Positions 6,844 to 6,901 of a stretch of 6,901 nt of DNA are shown piece by piece. Origin of the DNA: an uncultured Neisseriaceae bacterium (GTDB lineage Bacteria; Pseudomonadota; Gammaproteobacteria; Burkholderiales; UBA11063); the NCBI GenBank assembly GCA_903891375.1, contig CAITEL010000289.1, positions 1 through 6,901 of the forward strand. The letters are read 5' to 3'. The notes under the pieces are model-generated. The model made no database searches, was not told where the DNA came from, and worked only from the letters and a program-made list of their open reading frames with translations. Numbering within the stretch: position 1 is the first letter of the stretch; the number at the start of each line of letters is the position of its first letter. A program made the position numbers and the translations under genes.

Positions 6844-6901
6844 AATCTACAGCAATATTATATACTAATTCTATGTCATAATGTTGCCAATCATTAATAA
6901 A

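Overview
The window is an AT-rich stretch in which every supported gene lies on the minus strand. It carries four consecutive genes of a type II secretion system (T2SS), in transcription order gspC, gspD, gspE, gspF. These are followed by the start of an exported hydrolase gene of the Ntn-hydrolase (choloylglycine hydrolase / C45 acyltransferase-like) type, which is interrupted by a stop codon. The low GC content, the gammaproteobacterial look of GspE and GspF, and the Asn/Gln-rich linkers suggest a low-GC gammaproteobacterium, perhaps a Legionella- or Francisella-like lineage. That placement is an inference; no rRNA or other marker is present.

Layout from the right edge leftwards, in the direction of transcription: 6754-6901 is a non-coding leader with promoter-like hexamers and a 13-bp perfect palindrome. 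gspC (6061-6753) comes next, then a 38-bp gap, gspD (3527-6022), a 2-bp gap, gspE (2031-3524), a 5-bp gap and gspF (808-2025). After a 68-bp spacer with at most a weak terminator-like hairpin comes the hydrolase gene, which starts at 739 behind a strong Shine-Dalgarno. It reads to an in-frame TAA at 491-493, and the same frame stays open to position 1 with family-like sequence, so it looks like a nonsense-mutated pseudogene whose 3' end lies outside the window.

The four gsp genes would build the outer-membrane channel (GspD), the inner-membrane connector (GspC), the cytoplasmic ATPase (GspE) and the polytopic platform protein (GspF). The pseudopilins (GspG-K), GspL, GspM and the prepilin peptidase are not here, so a working system needs them from elsewhere in the genome. 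The hydrolase has a Sec signal peptide whose predicted cleavage exposes the catalytic Cys. It could have been a periplasmic enzyme or a T2SS cargo, but nothing in the sequence proves that.

I see no mobile element, CRISPR array, tRNA or rRNA, and no convincing sign of a previously undescribed system. The parts most worth a second look are the stop codon in the hydrolase, the low-complexity insertions in GspD, the PDZ-less Asn/Gln-rich GspC, and the palindrome over the putative gspC promoter.
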